A stretch of 22,072 nucleotides of DNA from Acidilobaceae archaeon (GTDB lineage Archaea; Thermoproteota; Thermoprotei_A; Sulfolobales; Acidilobaceae). The notes under the pieces were generated by a model. It did not search any database and was not told the origin of the DNA. It was given only the letters and a program-made list of their open reading frames with translations. The stretch spans positions 1 through 22,072 of the forward strand of contig JALWJI010000038.1 in assembly GCA_027081695.1 (NCBI GenBank), given 5' to 3'. Made by a program: the position numbers and the translations under genes. Numbering within the stretch: position 1 is the stretch's first letter; every line of letters starts with the position of its first letter. Below are positions 1 to 7,597 of the stretch, piece after piece.

Positions 1-108
1 GATCTGTCCTGATATGAATAGTAACCCGTCTATTAGGATTGCTTGGCTGTAGGGCCCAACGGGTCTAGGAGCTTTATCTGTATAGACTGCTTGTTTGATA
101 GAATTCAT
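1..108 (-). CDS. RidA/YjgF family protein (reactive enamine/imine deaminase), 3' end outside window
   Basis: Only the first 36 codons are present. The translation contains KAPRPVGPYSQAI followed by GLLFISGQI, the diagnostic N-terminal signature of the RidA/YjgF/YER057c/UK114 family. Members are small trimeric cytosolic proteins that hydrolyse reactive enamine/imine intermediates released by PLP enzymes. The start is the ATG at 106-108, preceded by a good GGAGGG ribosome site. An A+T-rich element at about 131-140 is placed as a TATA box roughly 25 bases before the expected transcript start. The family call is firm; the substrate and exact subgroup cannot be judged from the fragment. Confidence 0.88.
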   Translation of the reverse strand, partial: MNSIKQAVYTDKAPRPVGPYSQAILIDGLLFISGQI

Positions 109-207
109 CTCTCTTCCCTCCAAGAACATCAATTATAATTATTGGATGCTCGTGGAGGGTTAAGAATGCTTGTGTATAGTGGGGTTTGTCAGAGTTTACA
201 TAGACTA

Positions 208-738
208 CTAGTGATTCTCGTTTACTTCACCTGGGCCTGTTTCTGACCGGTTACTATTCTCGTTTCTCGCCATGATTGATAGCCCTATTAGGGAGCCTCC
301 TACTATGAGAGGTGGATATAGCAGAGCGGCGTAGCCTGTAGTTATTATGGGTTGCGTGTTTATTTCCCATAGTTGTATCGTTATTTCTGAATTCGTCTGT
401 GTTGAGTATACGTGGAGATAGTATTGAGATCCTTGTTTTACGGGGATTTGGATTGTTTTAGTTATTTGATCGATGATGTTTTCTTCGTAGACTGTGTTTC
501 CTGCTTGGTCTTTTAATATGAGTTTCGCCGAAGTTCCTTGTTTTGATGTGATTTTGAGATTGAAGGTGTCGGTTTGTGCCTTTGTTATTGATGCTACTGC
601 CCCTGATCCTGGTTGGAGAATATACGCGGAGTTAACATGGAATATTATCTCTTCAGTTTTAATGAGGTTACCTACGGCTAATACTAGCGCTATGAGTAGG
701 ATTCCTGATAGTAATAGAAGAAGCTGTCTTGAAACCAT
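208..738 (-). CDS. Hypothetical membrane-anchored extracytoplasmic protein, 176 aa
   Basis: I do not recognise the family. Residues 5-25 form an N-terminal hydrophobic segment that could be a signal anchor. About 105 polar residues follow, rich in Thr, Gln, Ile and Val and beta-strand-like, and a second hydrophobic segment lies near residues 135-155 before a short polar C-terminus. This suggests a small beta-domain outside the membrane held by one or two helices. The ATG is preceded by GGGAG with eight-base spacing. The next gene upstream on the same strand (793-966) lies 54 bases away, so the two may be co-transcribed. No catalytic or metal-binding motif is visible. Confidence 0.7.
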   Translation of the reverse strand: MVSRQLLLLLSGILLIALVLAVGNLIKTEEIIFHVNSAYILQPGSGAVASITKAQTDTFNLKITSKQGTSAKLILKDQAGNTVYEENIIDQITKTIQIPVKQGSQYYLHVYSTQTNSEITIQLWEINTQPIITTGYAALLYPPLIVGGSLIGLSIMARNENSNRSETGPGEVNENH

Positions 739-792
739 ATCTTTTCTCCCTTATAGGTGGCGTCAATATATCTGGGAAAATAAGTGATCGCA

Positions 793-966
793 TTACTTTA
801 AGTTCTTGGTGAATTCGTCTACTGCTTCTAGGTATTTTGAGAGTAGGTCTTTTTTCTTCTCATTATAGAGAGCTTCTAAACGTGTTATTTTCTCGTTCTT
901 GTATTTTTCGGCGTCTTCTTTTAGTTTCCTTGTTAGGTTTGTCTTGAGGTCTTCTGGTAGGCTCAT
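793..966 (-). CDS. Small charged helical (coiled-coil-like) protein, 57 aa
   Basis: A 57-codon frame runs from the ATG at 964-966 to TAA at 793-795. The product starts MSLPEDLKTNLTRKLKED and is very rich in Lys, Glu, Leu and Asp, with no hydrophobic segment and Leu/Ile/Tyr roughly every three to four residues, as in an amphipathic helix or short coiled coil. It resembles in style the helical stalk subunits of A-type ATP synthases, but no neighbour supports that, so no function is claimed. It lies 54 bases upstream of the membrane protein gene at 208-738 on the same strand and is divergent from the endonuclease gene starting at 1022. The sensible charge pattern over the whole length argues for a real gene. 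Confidence 0.6.
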   Translation of the reverse strand: MSLPEDLKTNLTRKLKEDAEKYKNEKITRLEALYNEKKKDLLSKYLEAVDEFTKNLK

Positions 967-1021
967 ATCTCTTGCACCATGTGTTCTCTTTACTCGTAGC
1001 TACAATATAATTAATGTTATC

Positions 1022-1570
1022 ATGACGGGAGATATAGTGGGGAATATACAGTTGGAGAAGAAGGTTGATCGACCAGGCTTCAAGCTGGAGCTAAGCGTTG
1101 AAAATGCCAAGGTTGTTATCGATGAGTGCTTTGATAGGTCTTTTTGTGAGAGCCTTAAGAGTAGGGGGCTAATCACAGACAACTTTCTAGATGTGCTTGA
1201 AGCCTCTTACTTGATTGCCAAGTGTATTGTTTCTGTTGGATCAGAGTGTGGTTGGGTTGTTGCTCTCGATCTAATATCCCGGGTTTCTCCTGTGGACATG
1301 GACTTGTTCTTTGTATATTATGATTTGAGGAAGAGAGGCCGTATTGTTACGAGGGGATTCCGTCCTGGAACCCTTATTATGAGGAAGGGTTCTAAAGGTA
1401 GGCCAGTCGAGATACTGGTGCTCCGGGAGGGTGTCCTCGTAGAGCTAGAGGATATAGTTGAGTGGAGCAGGCTTGCCTCTGGCGATGGGATGGATCCTGT
1501 TGTCGCTATTGTGGATGGTCATGGTAACGTAACTTATTATGAGGCTAGAGCTGTTAGGAGCTTTACCTAA
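1022..1570 (+). CDS. tRNA-splicing endonuclease structural (non-catalytic) subunit
   Basis: The 182-residue product has the EndA fold signature: LFFVYYDLRKRGRIVTRGF followed by a strand-rich C-terminal domain ending PVVAIVDGHGNVTYYEA. Splicing endonuclease removes introns from tRNA and rRNA precursors at bulge-helix-bulge motifs; crenarchaeal enzymes pair a catalytic with a structural subunit. Here the three catalytic positions are not kept: the region after RGFRPGT lacks the usual Tyr, the segment where the His is expected reads RKGSKGRPVEIL, and the usual Lys just before the AIVD strand is absent (SGDGMDPVVAIVD). This fits the structural partner. The reading frame is open further upstream, but that part overlaps the opposite-strand gene at 793-966; the ATG at 1022 gives a normal family length. 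It converges with the pilus operon, 26 bases downstream. Confidence 0.78.
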   Translation: MTGDIVGNIQLEKKVDRPGFKLELSVENAKVVIDECFDRSFCESLKSRGLITDNFLDVLEASYLIAKCIVSVGSECGWVVALDLISRVSPVDMDLFFVYYDLRKRGRIVTRGFRPGTLIMRKGSKGRPVEILVLREGVLVELEDIVEWSRLASGDGMDPVVAIVDGHGNVTYYEARAVRSFT

Positions 1571-1596
1571 AATTCTGTATCATTATCACAAGAGGT

Positions 1597-3036
1597 CTAT
1601 ACTACGAGGAGTACGAGTACTAGTGCTATCAGTGATGATGTAGCTGTGAAGTTTATTCCCCTTCTATAAATGGATGCTGCCAGAGGAGTTATAGGGGCTA
1701 GGATCATCAAGGTGCTTGGATCTATACTTGGGCCCGTTACTCCTCCTAGTAGTGCAACGGTTGATCCTATGAAGGATACTGCTTTTTCGAGAGTTACTAG
1801 TGCTATTATTGGTGCAATTATGCTTATTGCCTCTAGTAATATTGATTCGATCCATACTCTTCTGCGTATACTGTAGGCTTCGTCTAGTATTCTTGCTAGA
1901 TCCGAGAGGGCTTCGCCTAGCCCTATGGTGCCTGCTATTCTACTTGCTCTTATTACTGCCTCAACTATTCCTTCGCCTACTGCTTTTGCCTCTTCGAGGG
2001 CCCCCATATAGTCTTGTCCGTATCTTGCCTTCTCTCCTGCTACCCTCAAGTTTATGAGTGCTTGTTCTTCTGATTGCTTGATCTTGACGTATGATAATTC
2101 TCCTATGAGTGATGAGATGGCGGCTGGAAATATAGCGGTGTACTTGTATCCTAATGTAATCAATATTACGCTTAGAGCGATGCCTGATAATGCTATTAGC
2201 GGGATATACCATTTTCGGGGCGAGTCGCCTATTCGTGGCCTCATTAATAATAGGGCAACGCCTGTCACGATTACTGCCACGACCGGGAGAACAACTACAT
2301 ACAGGGCACTGTCTCCTCCTGCAAGAGGGAGTAGTGCTCCGATAGCCACTAGGCTTGTCACTGTGGCCTCGACACCGAGTTTACCGATTTGACTATAGTT
2401 AGCCCACGAGTCCCTTATCGCGTCTAGTGCCCTGCTGGTTATCCGCAAGGCGATCGATGCCCGGGTCGCACCTATTGCTTGTAGGTTTAGGTACTCTGAC
2501 AAGACTATTCTTAGCCTTCTAGACGGAGTGAGCTCCTGTAGTTTCCTGAGGGATGAGACGGGGTCCAGGCCTAGACGTGAGAGCATCCTTAACTTTGATG
2601 CTTCATGACGTGTCCATTTGAAGACGTCCTCTGGAACGTCTTCTAGGACGTCTGCCAGATACTTTGGGTTACCCATGTATGGTATGAGGTAGAGTAGAAG
2701 GGCGGGTATCTCGGAGTCTACTCCTGATCCTTCGACGCTCCTCCATATAATTGGTAATGTCTCGGCTATTACGTACAATATAATGCTTGAGGTAATTATG
2801 TAGAGTGCTGTATTTAGATCAAGTATGGCTACTAAGGGTGCCGTTACTGATGCTATCGTAGAATAAGTTAAGAGGATTACCAGTATGATTCTAAGTTTTC
2901 CGGCGACCATGGGACTGGTCTTTAAGGGGTCTATTTTTACCGCTGTATATTCTGTTATGTGCTTGTAGTATTGTTGTAGTGGATAGGCGAGGCCTTCTAA
3001 TATGCTGAGGAGGCTTAAGGCTTGTGGCTTGCTCAT
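1597..3036 (-). CDS. Type IV pilus / type II secretion platform protein (TadC/GspF/FlaJ-like)
   Basis: A 479-residue polytopic protein with about nine hydrophobic segments: two or three near residues 48-95, two near 225-265, two near 280-315, and two or three in the last 90 residues. Two cytoplasmic, charged helical stretches (about 100-220 and 320-395) separate them. This is the repeated T2SSF-like layout of archaeal pilus and archaellum assembly platforms, which anchor the ATPase and incorporate pilin at the membrane. The start codon overlaps the stop of the ATPase gene by four bases (ATGA at 3033-3036), so translation is coupled. The family call rests mainly on topology plus the ATPase and prepilin next to it; primary sequence is weakly conserved in this family. 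Confidence 0.85.
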   Translation of the reverse strand: MSKPQALSLLSILEGLAYPLQQYYKHITEYTAVKIDPLKTSPMVAGKLRIILVILLTYSTIASVTAPLVAILDLNTALYIITSSIILYVIAETLPIIWRSVEGSGVDSEIPALLLYLIPYMGNPKYLADVLEDVPEDVFKWTRHEASKLRMLSRLGLDPVSSLRKLQELTPSRRLRIVLSEYLNLQAIGATRASIALRITSRALDAIRDSWANYSQIGKLGVEATVTSLVAIGALLPLAGGDSALYVVVLPVVAVIVTGVALLLMRPRIGDSPRKWYIPLIALSGIALSVILITLGYKYTAIFPAAISSLIGELSYVKIKQSEEQALINLRVAGEKARYGQDYMGALEEAKAVGEGIVEAVIRASRIAGTIGLGEALSDLARILDEAYSIRRRVWIESILLEAISIIAPIIALVTLEKAVSFIGSTVALLGGVTGPSIDPSTLMILAPITPLAASIYRRGINFTATSSLIALVLVLLVV

Positions 3037-4472
3037 ATTATGCTCGCCTCCCCGTATTTTGATATGTAGAATTCTCTGAGCTTCTCATAGAATGTTTCTG
3101 GTGGGGCTCCAGAGTGAATGGTTAGGAATTGTGTTCTTTCTCTTAGCTCTTGTTCTAGCATGCTCGCGGGCATGCCTAGCTTTTCCCATGCCTCATGGAG
3201 TTTGTGAGATAGAGTGGCTAGTTCTCCGGGGTCACGTGGTTCTATTAGATCTCCATGGGGAATCCACCTGAATACCTCTACCAGTTCTTTGTCTACTACT
3301 TCTGCTACGCTTATGAGCCGGCGGATGGCTCTTCCTCCGGGTATAGGGATTCTTCTGACATGGACTATTGCTGTTATGATTTTGAGGAATAAGGGTGGTA
3401 GGTTTATGGGTTCTAGTCTCAGTCTTAGAATAGCGCCTTCTGGGCTGTCTGCGTGAAACGTCGTTATTGTTCCGTGCCCGCTTGCAGCTGCTTGTGCTAA
3501 GAGTTTTGCTTCTCTTCCTCTTACTTCTCCTACTATTATGTGGTCTGCTCTTCTGCGTAGGCTGAATTTTAGTAAGTCTTCTAGTGTTATTTCTGGGGCT
3601 TCTCCTCCGGGTGTTGATGGCCTCGCTACCAGGCTGTCCCAGTGGGCGTGGGGGAGTCTTATTTCTGGAGTGTCTTCTATTGTTACTATCCTGTGGTATG
3701 GGGGGATTAGTCCGGCGAGCGATTGTAGGAGTGTGGTTTTCCCGGAGCCCATGTTTCCTATTATTATGATGAAGCTTCTTGCCTCTACTAGTATCCATAG
3801 GTAGGCCGCTGTTAGAGGATCTATTACCTTGGATGCTATTAGGTCTGCCATTGTTATGGGTTTGTCGGGGTATTTTCTTATTACTGCGGTGCTTCCGAAC
3901 CTGCTTATTTCTCGTGTAAATGTTACTGCTATTCTGTGTCCTTCTTCTGTTAGTCCTTCGGCGTATGGGTTTGCTATGCTTATTATTCTGCCTGCTTTTC
4001 TTGCTAGCTGGAGTGATAGGCTGTCTGCTTCTTGGCGGGTTAGGTAGATGTCTACGTCTATCCATCTGCTTGGCTGGAATCTGTGTATTACTGCCACAGG
4101 CCTGTATGGTCCGTCGACTGCTATTTCTTCGATGTGTGGGTCTATTATGAGCGGGTATATTCTTCCGTATCCGCTCTTGTATTTCTCGTAGTAATATCTT
4201 TCTTCGAGTGTCTGGGGTCTGTCTAGGCCCGCTAGTATTTCTTTTAATATTTGTTCGTCAGGTTTCGGTGGCTCGTTTATTCTTAGTCTTGCTAGTCCTG
4301 ATTCGTCCTTGTACATGATATATGTCACAGGCCCTACACTGTACTTTGCTATTATTGATTGTATGTCTGGTATTTGTGCTCTTTGTGGTTGTTCGTGTCG
4401 TGTTTTTTGTGATGTTGTCGTTGCCTGTTTTCTTTTCTTTTTGTCGAGGAGACGGGTCATTATTCTTCTCAT
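3033..4472 (-). CDS. Type IV pilus assembly / secretion ATPase (VirB11/PilT/TadA superfamily)
   Basis: This 479-residue hexameric ATPase powers pilin assembly or secretion from the cytoplasmic face. In the chosen numbering the Walker A loop GNMGSGKT is at residues 239-246, the Asp-box region (IEDTPEIRLP) near 265-274, the Walker B region HIIVGEVRG at 311-319, and the His box GHGTITTFHAD at 333-342. The N-terminal 200 residues hold the usual regulatory domain, including IDPHIEEIAVDGP. A TTG five codons upstream keeps the frame open, but the only ribosome site, GAGGG, overlaps it and is spaced eight bases from the ATG at 4470-4472, so that ATG is taken as start. It is the middle gene of the pilin-ATPase-platform operon. 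Confidence 0.95.
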   Translation of the reverse strand: MRRIMTRLLDKKKRKQATTTSQKTRHEQPQRAQIPDIQSIIAKYSVGPVTYIMYKDESGLARLRINEPPKPDEQILKEILAGLDRPQTLEERYYYEKYKSGYGRIYPLIIDPHIEEIAVDGPYRPVAVIHRFQPSRWIDVDIYLTRQEADSLSLQLARKAGRIISIANPYAEGLTEEGHRIAVTFTREISRFGSTAVIRKYPDKPITMADLIASKVIDPLTAAYLWILVEARSFIIIIGNMGSGKTTLLQSLAGLIPPYHRIVTIEDTPEIRLPHAHWDSLVARPSTPGGEAPEITLEDLLKFSLRRRADHIIVGEVRGREAKLLAQAAASGHGTITTFHADSPEGAILRLRLEPINLPPLFLKIITAIVHVRRIPIPGGRAIRRLISVAEVVDKELVEVFRWIPHGDLIEPRDPGELATLSHKLHEAWEKLGMPASMLEQELRERTQFLTIHSGAPPETFYEKLREFYISKYGEASII

Positions 4473-4550
4473 TTCATTATCCCTCAATAAAAGAAATGAG
4501 TTATTGGAGTAGGACTTATCCGGAAAAATATCGTCTTCTAGTCTATTTTG

Positions 4551-4985
4551 TTATCCTATTGTTATAGGTTCTGTCTGGTATTGTTGTCCGTTAACTGTAT
4601 ACTGTACTATTACTGCTTCTGGCGCTGTGGGCGCTGTGAATAGGAATGTGTTCTTTTCCCCTGAGGGTATCGGGGCTGGCAGCGTGGTGTCTTGAGTTGG
4701 AGTTATCGTTGATATTGTTCCGTTGGGATATACTGCTTTAGCCCCGGTTACTTGTATCTCTGTATCGTATCCGTTGGAGACCGTTACATAAACTAGGCTT
4801 TGTCCGTTGTCTAGTTGTATTAGGTCTGCTGTTATCGTGAGTCCTTCGGCCATGTTCTGTGCCTTGTTGATGCTGTTCTGGAAGTATTGGTAGACGAGCA
4901 TTCCGCCTACTATTGTTGCGCTTATCAATACTACTGTAGCGACTAGTGGGGAGAGACCTTTCCTCTTTAGCCTTGCTCTCGGCAT
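4551..4985 (-). CDS. Archaeal type IV prepilin (class III signal peptide)
   Basis: The 144-residue product begins with a short basic leader, RLKRKG, followed directly by LSPLVATVVLISATIVGG. This is the archaeal pilin N-terminal signature: a PibD-type prepilin peptidase would cut after Gly10, leaving the hydrophobic helix (residues 11-34) as the pilus core. The remaining 110 residues are Thr-, Gln- and Gly-rich beta-type sequence without Cys, as expected for a pilin head exposed outside the cell. A GAGGTCGAG ribosome site precedes the ATG. It is the first gene of the pilus operon, 78 bases before the ATPase, with its own TATA-like element. It is the only prepilin visible here, so it is probably the major subunit. 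Confidence 0.93.
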   Translation of the reverse strand: MPRARLKRKGLSPLVATVVLISATIVGGMLVYQYFQNSINKAQNMAEGLTITADLIQLDNGQSLVYVTVSNGYDTEIQVTGAKAVYPNGTISTITPTQDTTLPAPIPSGEKNTFLFTAPTAPEAVIVQYTVNGQQYQTEPITIG

Positions 4986-5037
4986 TCTCTCGACCTCTGT
5001 TTTGTCTTCGTTATGGGAGTATTGTGGTTGGAACTAA

Positions 5038-5054
5038 TGTTTTTTTAAATTATT
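5038..5054 (-). promoter_or_regulatory. Probable TATA box of the pilus operon
   Basis: Read on the minus strand, the block ATTTAAAAAAAC (about 5041-5052) sits some 60 bases before the prepilin ATG, leaving a leader of about 30-35 bases that contains a GAGGTC ribosome site. It is the strongest A+T block in the divergent 149-base region shared with the deoxyhypusine synthase gene. The opposite-strand promoter is probably the AATAATAAAT block near 5090-5099, about 40 bases before that gene. Motif-based call only. Confidence 0.45.
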
Positions 5055-5134
5055 ATTAGAATAAATAACAGAGACTCTCCCCCTTCCGAGAATAATAAAT
5101 CTCAAGCCACACATAAACACTGCGGTGACCCCGA

Positions 5135-6076
5135 ATGGAAAAAATAAAGGACTATATCCCCTCAGAAGACAGGACACTAGAAGACCTCCTAGCCTCCTAT
5201 AGTGATATCCACGGTTTCATGGCAGGACATCTAGCCACTGCAATAGATATACTCTCGAAAGCCCTACCTATCTCACAGCTAAGAATCCTTACATTCACGG
5301 GAAACCTAGTATCAACAGGCCTCCGAGGAGTATTCACAGAACTAATCAGAAGAAAATTATTCAACGTAGTAATTACAACTACGGGTGCACTAGACCACGA
5401 CATAGCCAGAGCAGAAGGAGGCTCATATCTCAAAGGATTCTTCGAAGCCGATGATACCAAGCTCTACGAAGAAGGATACCATAGGCTAGGAAACATATTC
5501 ATCCCCATAGAATCATACGGGCCCAAAGTCGAAGGATTCGTGAGACGACTACTAGAACATCTACCCAAGGACAAGAAAAAATGGGGAATACACGAACTAC
5601 TATACGAAGTAGGCAAACACATCAACGACCAAAACAGCTTCCTCAAAGCATCATATGAAGCAGGCGCACTCGTCTTTGTCCCGGGATGGCCAGACGGCGC
5701 ATTTGGCACGTCGCTATTCATGGAAGTGCAGAGAACAGGGAGAGATCTCGTGATAGACTATTTCATCGATATGAAAAAGCTATCAGATCTATTCTTTACG
5801 TCTATGAAGGGCACAGCTACAGCATTAATAATAGGTGGAGGTATAAGCAAGCACCACGCAATATGGTGGAGCCAGTTCAGAGAAGGCCTAGACTATACAG
5901 TCTATGTTACAACTGCATGTGAATACGACGGTAGCCTAAGCGGAGCCCATCCACGAGAGGCGATATCATGGGGCAAGATAAAGCCCGAGTCAAGGAAAAC
6001 AGTAGTATATGGAGACGCAACGATTATAATGCCTATTCTTGCCACTGCCCTAATCAAGCGTATAGGATCGCTATAA
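5135..6076 (+). CDS. dys: Deoxyhypusine synthase
   Basis: The 313-residue enzyme transfers the aminobutyl group of spermidine, using NAD, to one lysine of the archaeal translation factor aIF5A, giving deoxyhypusine. Recognisable blocks are FTGNLVSTGLR (residues 54-64), TTTGALDHDIAR (81-92), GNIFIPIESYGPK (119-131), GGISKHHAIW (235-244), ACEYDGSLSGAHPREAISWGK (261-281) and VVYGDATIIMPIL. Lys281 in SWGK aligns with the catalytic Lys329 of the human enzyme, and His240/His241 sit in the substrate pocket motif. Length is normal for archaeal DHS. GGTGA at 5124-5128 gives the ribosome site. It is divergent from the pilus operon, and the downstream DUF429 frame touches its stop codon, suggesting a two-gene transcript. 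Confidence 0.97.
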   Translation: MEKIKDYIPSEDRTLEDLLASYSDIHGFMAGHLATAIDILSKALPISQLRILTFTGNLVSTGLRGVFTELIRRKLFNVVITTTGALDHDIARAEGGSYLKGFFEADDTKLYEEGYHRLGNIFIPIESYGPKVEGFVRRLLEHLPKDKKKWGIHELLYEVGKHINDQNSFLKASYEAGALVFVPGWPDGAFGTSLFMEVQRTGRDLVIDYFIDMKKLSDLFFTSMKGTATALIIGGGISKHHAIWWSQFREGLDYTVYVTTACEYDGSLSGAHPREAISWGKIKPESRKTVVYGDATIIMPILATALIKRIGSL

Positions 6077-6657
6077 CATACCAGAGTACACGACGATCAA
6101 AGAACCCCAACGTAGCAGGCCTAGACTTATCAGCCGGGAAGGGAGAAAACTCTCTAGCAATACTACGGGAAGACACTATTCATATCTACATTTCTAAAAA
6201 CATCTACAAGATTACTAATCTTATCAAGAAACACTCGATCAACTTGATAAGCATAGACGCACCTCTCTGCACACCATATAGAGGATTCCGACGAGTAGAA
6301 CGAACCTTAATGAAGTGCACTAGTATAGGACTCCTTCCAGGTGGTCTCAAAGGCATGCATAAACTGACAAAGATAGGAAACTCGCTATGCTGGCAACTCT
6401 ACGAGGCCGGAGTCATAGCATTAGAGACACATCCTGGCACGATAAAGAGAGTTTGCCAAATCTATCCCGAACAAACTATAATGCTAAGAGGAGACGAGTT
6501 CGACGCATTTCTTGCACTACTTAACTCGATCGCATTCACAAACAATGCCACTATGACACTTATAGAAGACGCACCCATTACCTTGCCCAGTTGTACATAT
6601 GTAACGAAACTACTAGACCGACTCAAACACTATAAATATATAATAGAAACCGTATGA
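6073..6657 (+). CDS. DUF429-family protein with unclear start codon
   Basis: The conserved part reads NVAGLDLSAGKG at the N-terminus, then SIDAPL, a paired RRVERTLMK segment, ETHPGT, and DEFDAFLALLNS. These are the hallmarks of DUF429 (predicted nuclease of the RNase H-like fold; acidic residues of GLDL, IDAP and DEFDA are the likely metal ligands). Family members normally begin one or two residues before the VAGLDL strand, but no ATG, GTG or TTG exists in frame between 5970 and that point. The coordinate given uses an ATA at 6073-6075, which overlaps the dys stop as ATAA and has AGGAT five bases upstream. The alternative is the ATG at 5968 with GAGAGG before it, giving a 229-residue protein overlapping dys by 109 bases. 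The frame and family are solid; the start is not. Confidence 0.75.
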   Translation: MTYQSTRRSKNPNVAGLDLSAGKGENSLAILREDTIHIYISKNIYKITNLIKKHSINLISIDAPLCTPYRGFRRVERTLMKCTSIGLLPGGLKGMHKLTKIGNSLCWQLYEAGVIALETHPGTIKRVCQIYPEQTIMLRGDEFDAFLALLNSIAFTNNATMTLIEDAPITLPSCTYVTKLLDRLKHYKYIIETV

Positions 6658-6731
6658 CTACTCTCAATCCATGCATTCTTTAAATAATAAATTAAAGGAA
6701 AATTATAGTGTCGACGTTGATCACATACTGT

Positions 6732-7244
6732 TTAGTCTTCTCCAAGGTTCCAGAGTTTCTTTACTGTAGATTTAAACCCGGCACTTACGCTGTCGACGAC
6801 CTTAGGGGAGAGCTGCATCCTCACTCTTTCTGGCGGTGGATATACCTTGCTTAGCGCTATTGAAACCGATAGTACATGGCTTAGTAATACATGAGCTCCT
6901 TTATATGGATCCTCTGCAATGAATCCCTCGAACAATGGTATCCACTTTTCGGGGTTCCTACTCCTACGAAGAAGAACTAGGAATCCACCTACTACAGGAC
7001 CTATGTCTTTCCTCAGCTTGAAGTATTTGTAATTCTCTGAACCTCCTTCTTCTATTATATATTCGTATTTCTTCAATACCTCTACCATTGTCTCGAATAT
7101 TTCTTTAGCTTTTTGTCCTCCTATCCTGATTAATGTCGACTCTCTTCTCTCTGGTGTAGCACTTCTGAACTGTATTACCGGGCCTCTAGCAGTTTTTCTT
7201 AGTACTAGCTTATATGTTCTGTTTTCTAGCTCCTCTAAGCCCAT
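6732..7244 (-). CDS. Conserved-type hypothetical protein, 170 aa
   Basis: I do not recognise a named family. The product is soluble and basic at both ends, and reads as one globular domain: an N-terminal strand region (TYKLVLRKTARGPVIQF), a helix-rich middle (GGQKAKEIFETMVEVLKKYEY), the segment KYFKLRKDIGPVVGGFLVLLRR, and a C-terminal helical part ending in KKLWNLGED. No signal peptide, membrane helix, zinc motif or nucleotide loop is visible. The ATG at 7242-7244 has GAGGTG seven bases upstream, a strong ribosome site. The gene converges with the dys-DUF429 pair, and a 353-base gap lies upstream of it. Codon use matches its neighbours. Confidence 0.8.
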   Translation of the reverse strand: MGLEELENRTYKLVLRKTARGPVIQFRSATPERRESTLIRIGGQKAKEIFETMVEVLKKYEYIIEEGGSENYKYFKLRKDIGPVVGGFLVLLRRSRNPEKWIPLFEGFIAEDPYKGAHVLLSHVLSVSIALSKVYPPPERVRMQLSPKVVDSVSAGFKSTVKKLWNLGED

Positions 7245-7597
7245 ACCTGTCCACCTCTTTTACTTTGTTAATCCTATTCTAATTTAGTTATGAATACGAG
7301 ACGCAGGTTTAAAACATTATTTACATAGTGTTTGTAGTATATCGGCTTCCTACGCTAATACCAGTATATTAGATCTAGCTGGGCTAAATAAACGGCCTTA
7401 TTATACAATCTGTCTAGATAAAAACACATATATCCATGTGCATCATCGAAATTTTAATAATACCGTATTACAAAGACTTCGAATATTCAAAATACGCCAA
7501 GTATATGCTAGCATCTAAATCCCTCTTTTTAAAGGGGAATATTTTTTAGTCATATACTCATATTTCTCTATATTGGAATCCCTTCGGGGTGTATAAT
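7245..7597. other. 353-base A+T-rich divergent intergenic region
   Basis: This gap separates the 6732-7244 gene from the AbrB-PhoU gene. Near its right end CCCTCTTTTTAAAGGGG (about 7521-7537) combines a TATA-like core with an imperfect inverted repeat and is the best promoter/operator candidate for the AbrB-PhoU gene. A 37-codon open frame (7436-7549, plus) has ATAAAAAC about 20 bases before its ATG, which could be a leaderless start, but composition gives no coding support. CACAT/ATGTG arms (7425-7440) are too short to mean much. I see no tRNA, C/D box RNA or repeat array in it. Confidence 0.5.

Noticed and set aside
899..1021. Upstream extension of the endonuclease frame by 41 codons
   Set aside because: It overlaps the opposite-strand 793-966 gene, gives non-homologous sequence and has no ribosome site; the ATG at 1022 gives the normal family length.
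3232..4065. A 277-codon open frame on the same strand as the pilus ATPase gene, in another frame
   Set aside because: It lies wholly inside the ATPase gene, and its translation is a low-complexity Arg/Asn/Ser/Lys mixture with no domain; it is a frame shadow.
7436..7549. 37-codon frame in the 7245-7597 gap
   Set aside because: Possible leaderless start, but no compositional or sequence support for coding; kept only as a note in the gap entry.
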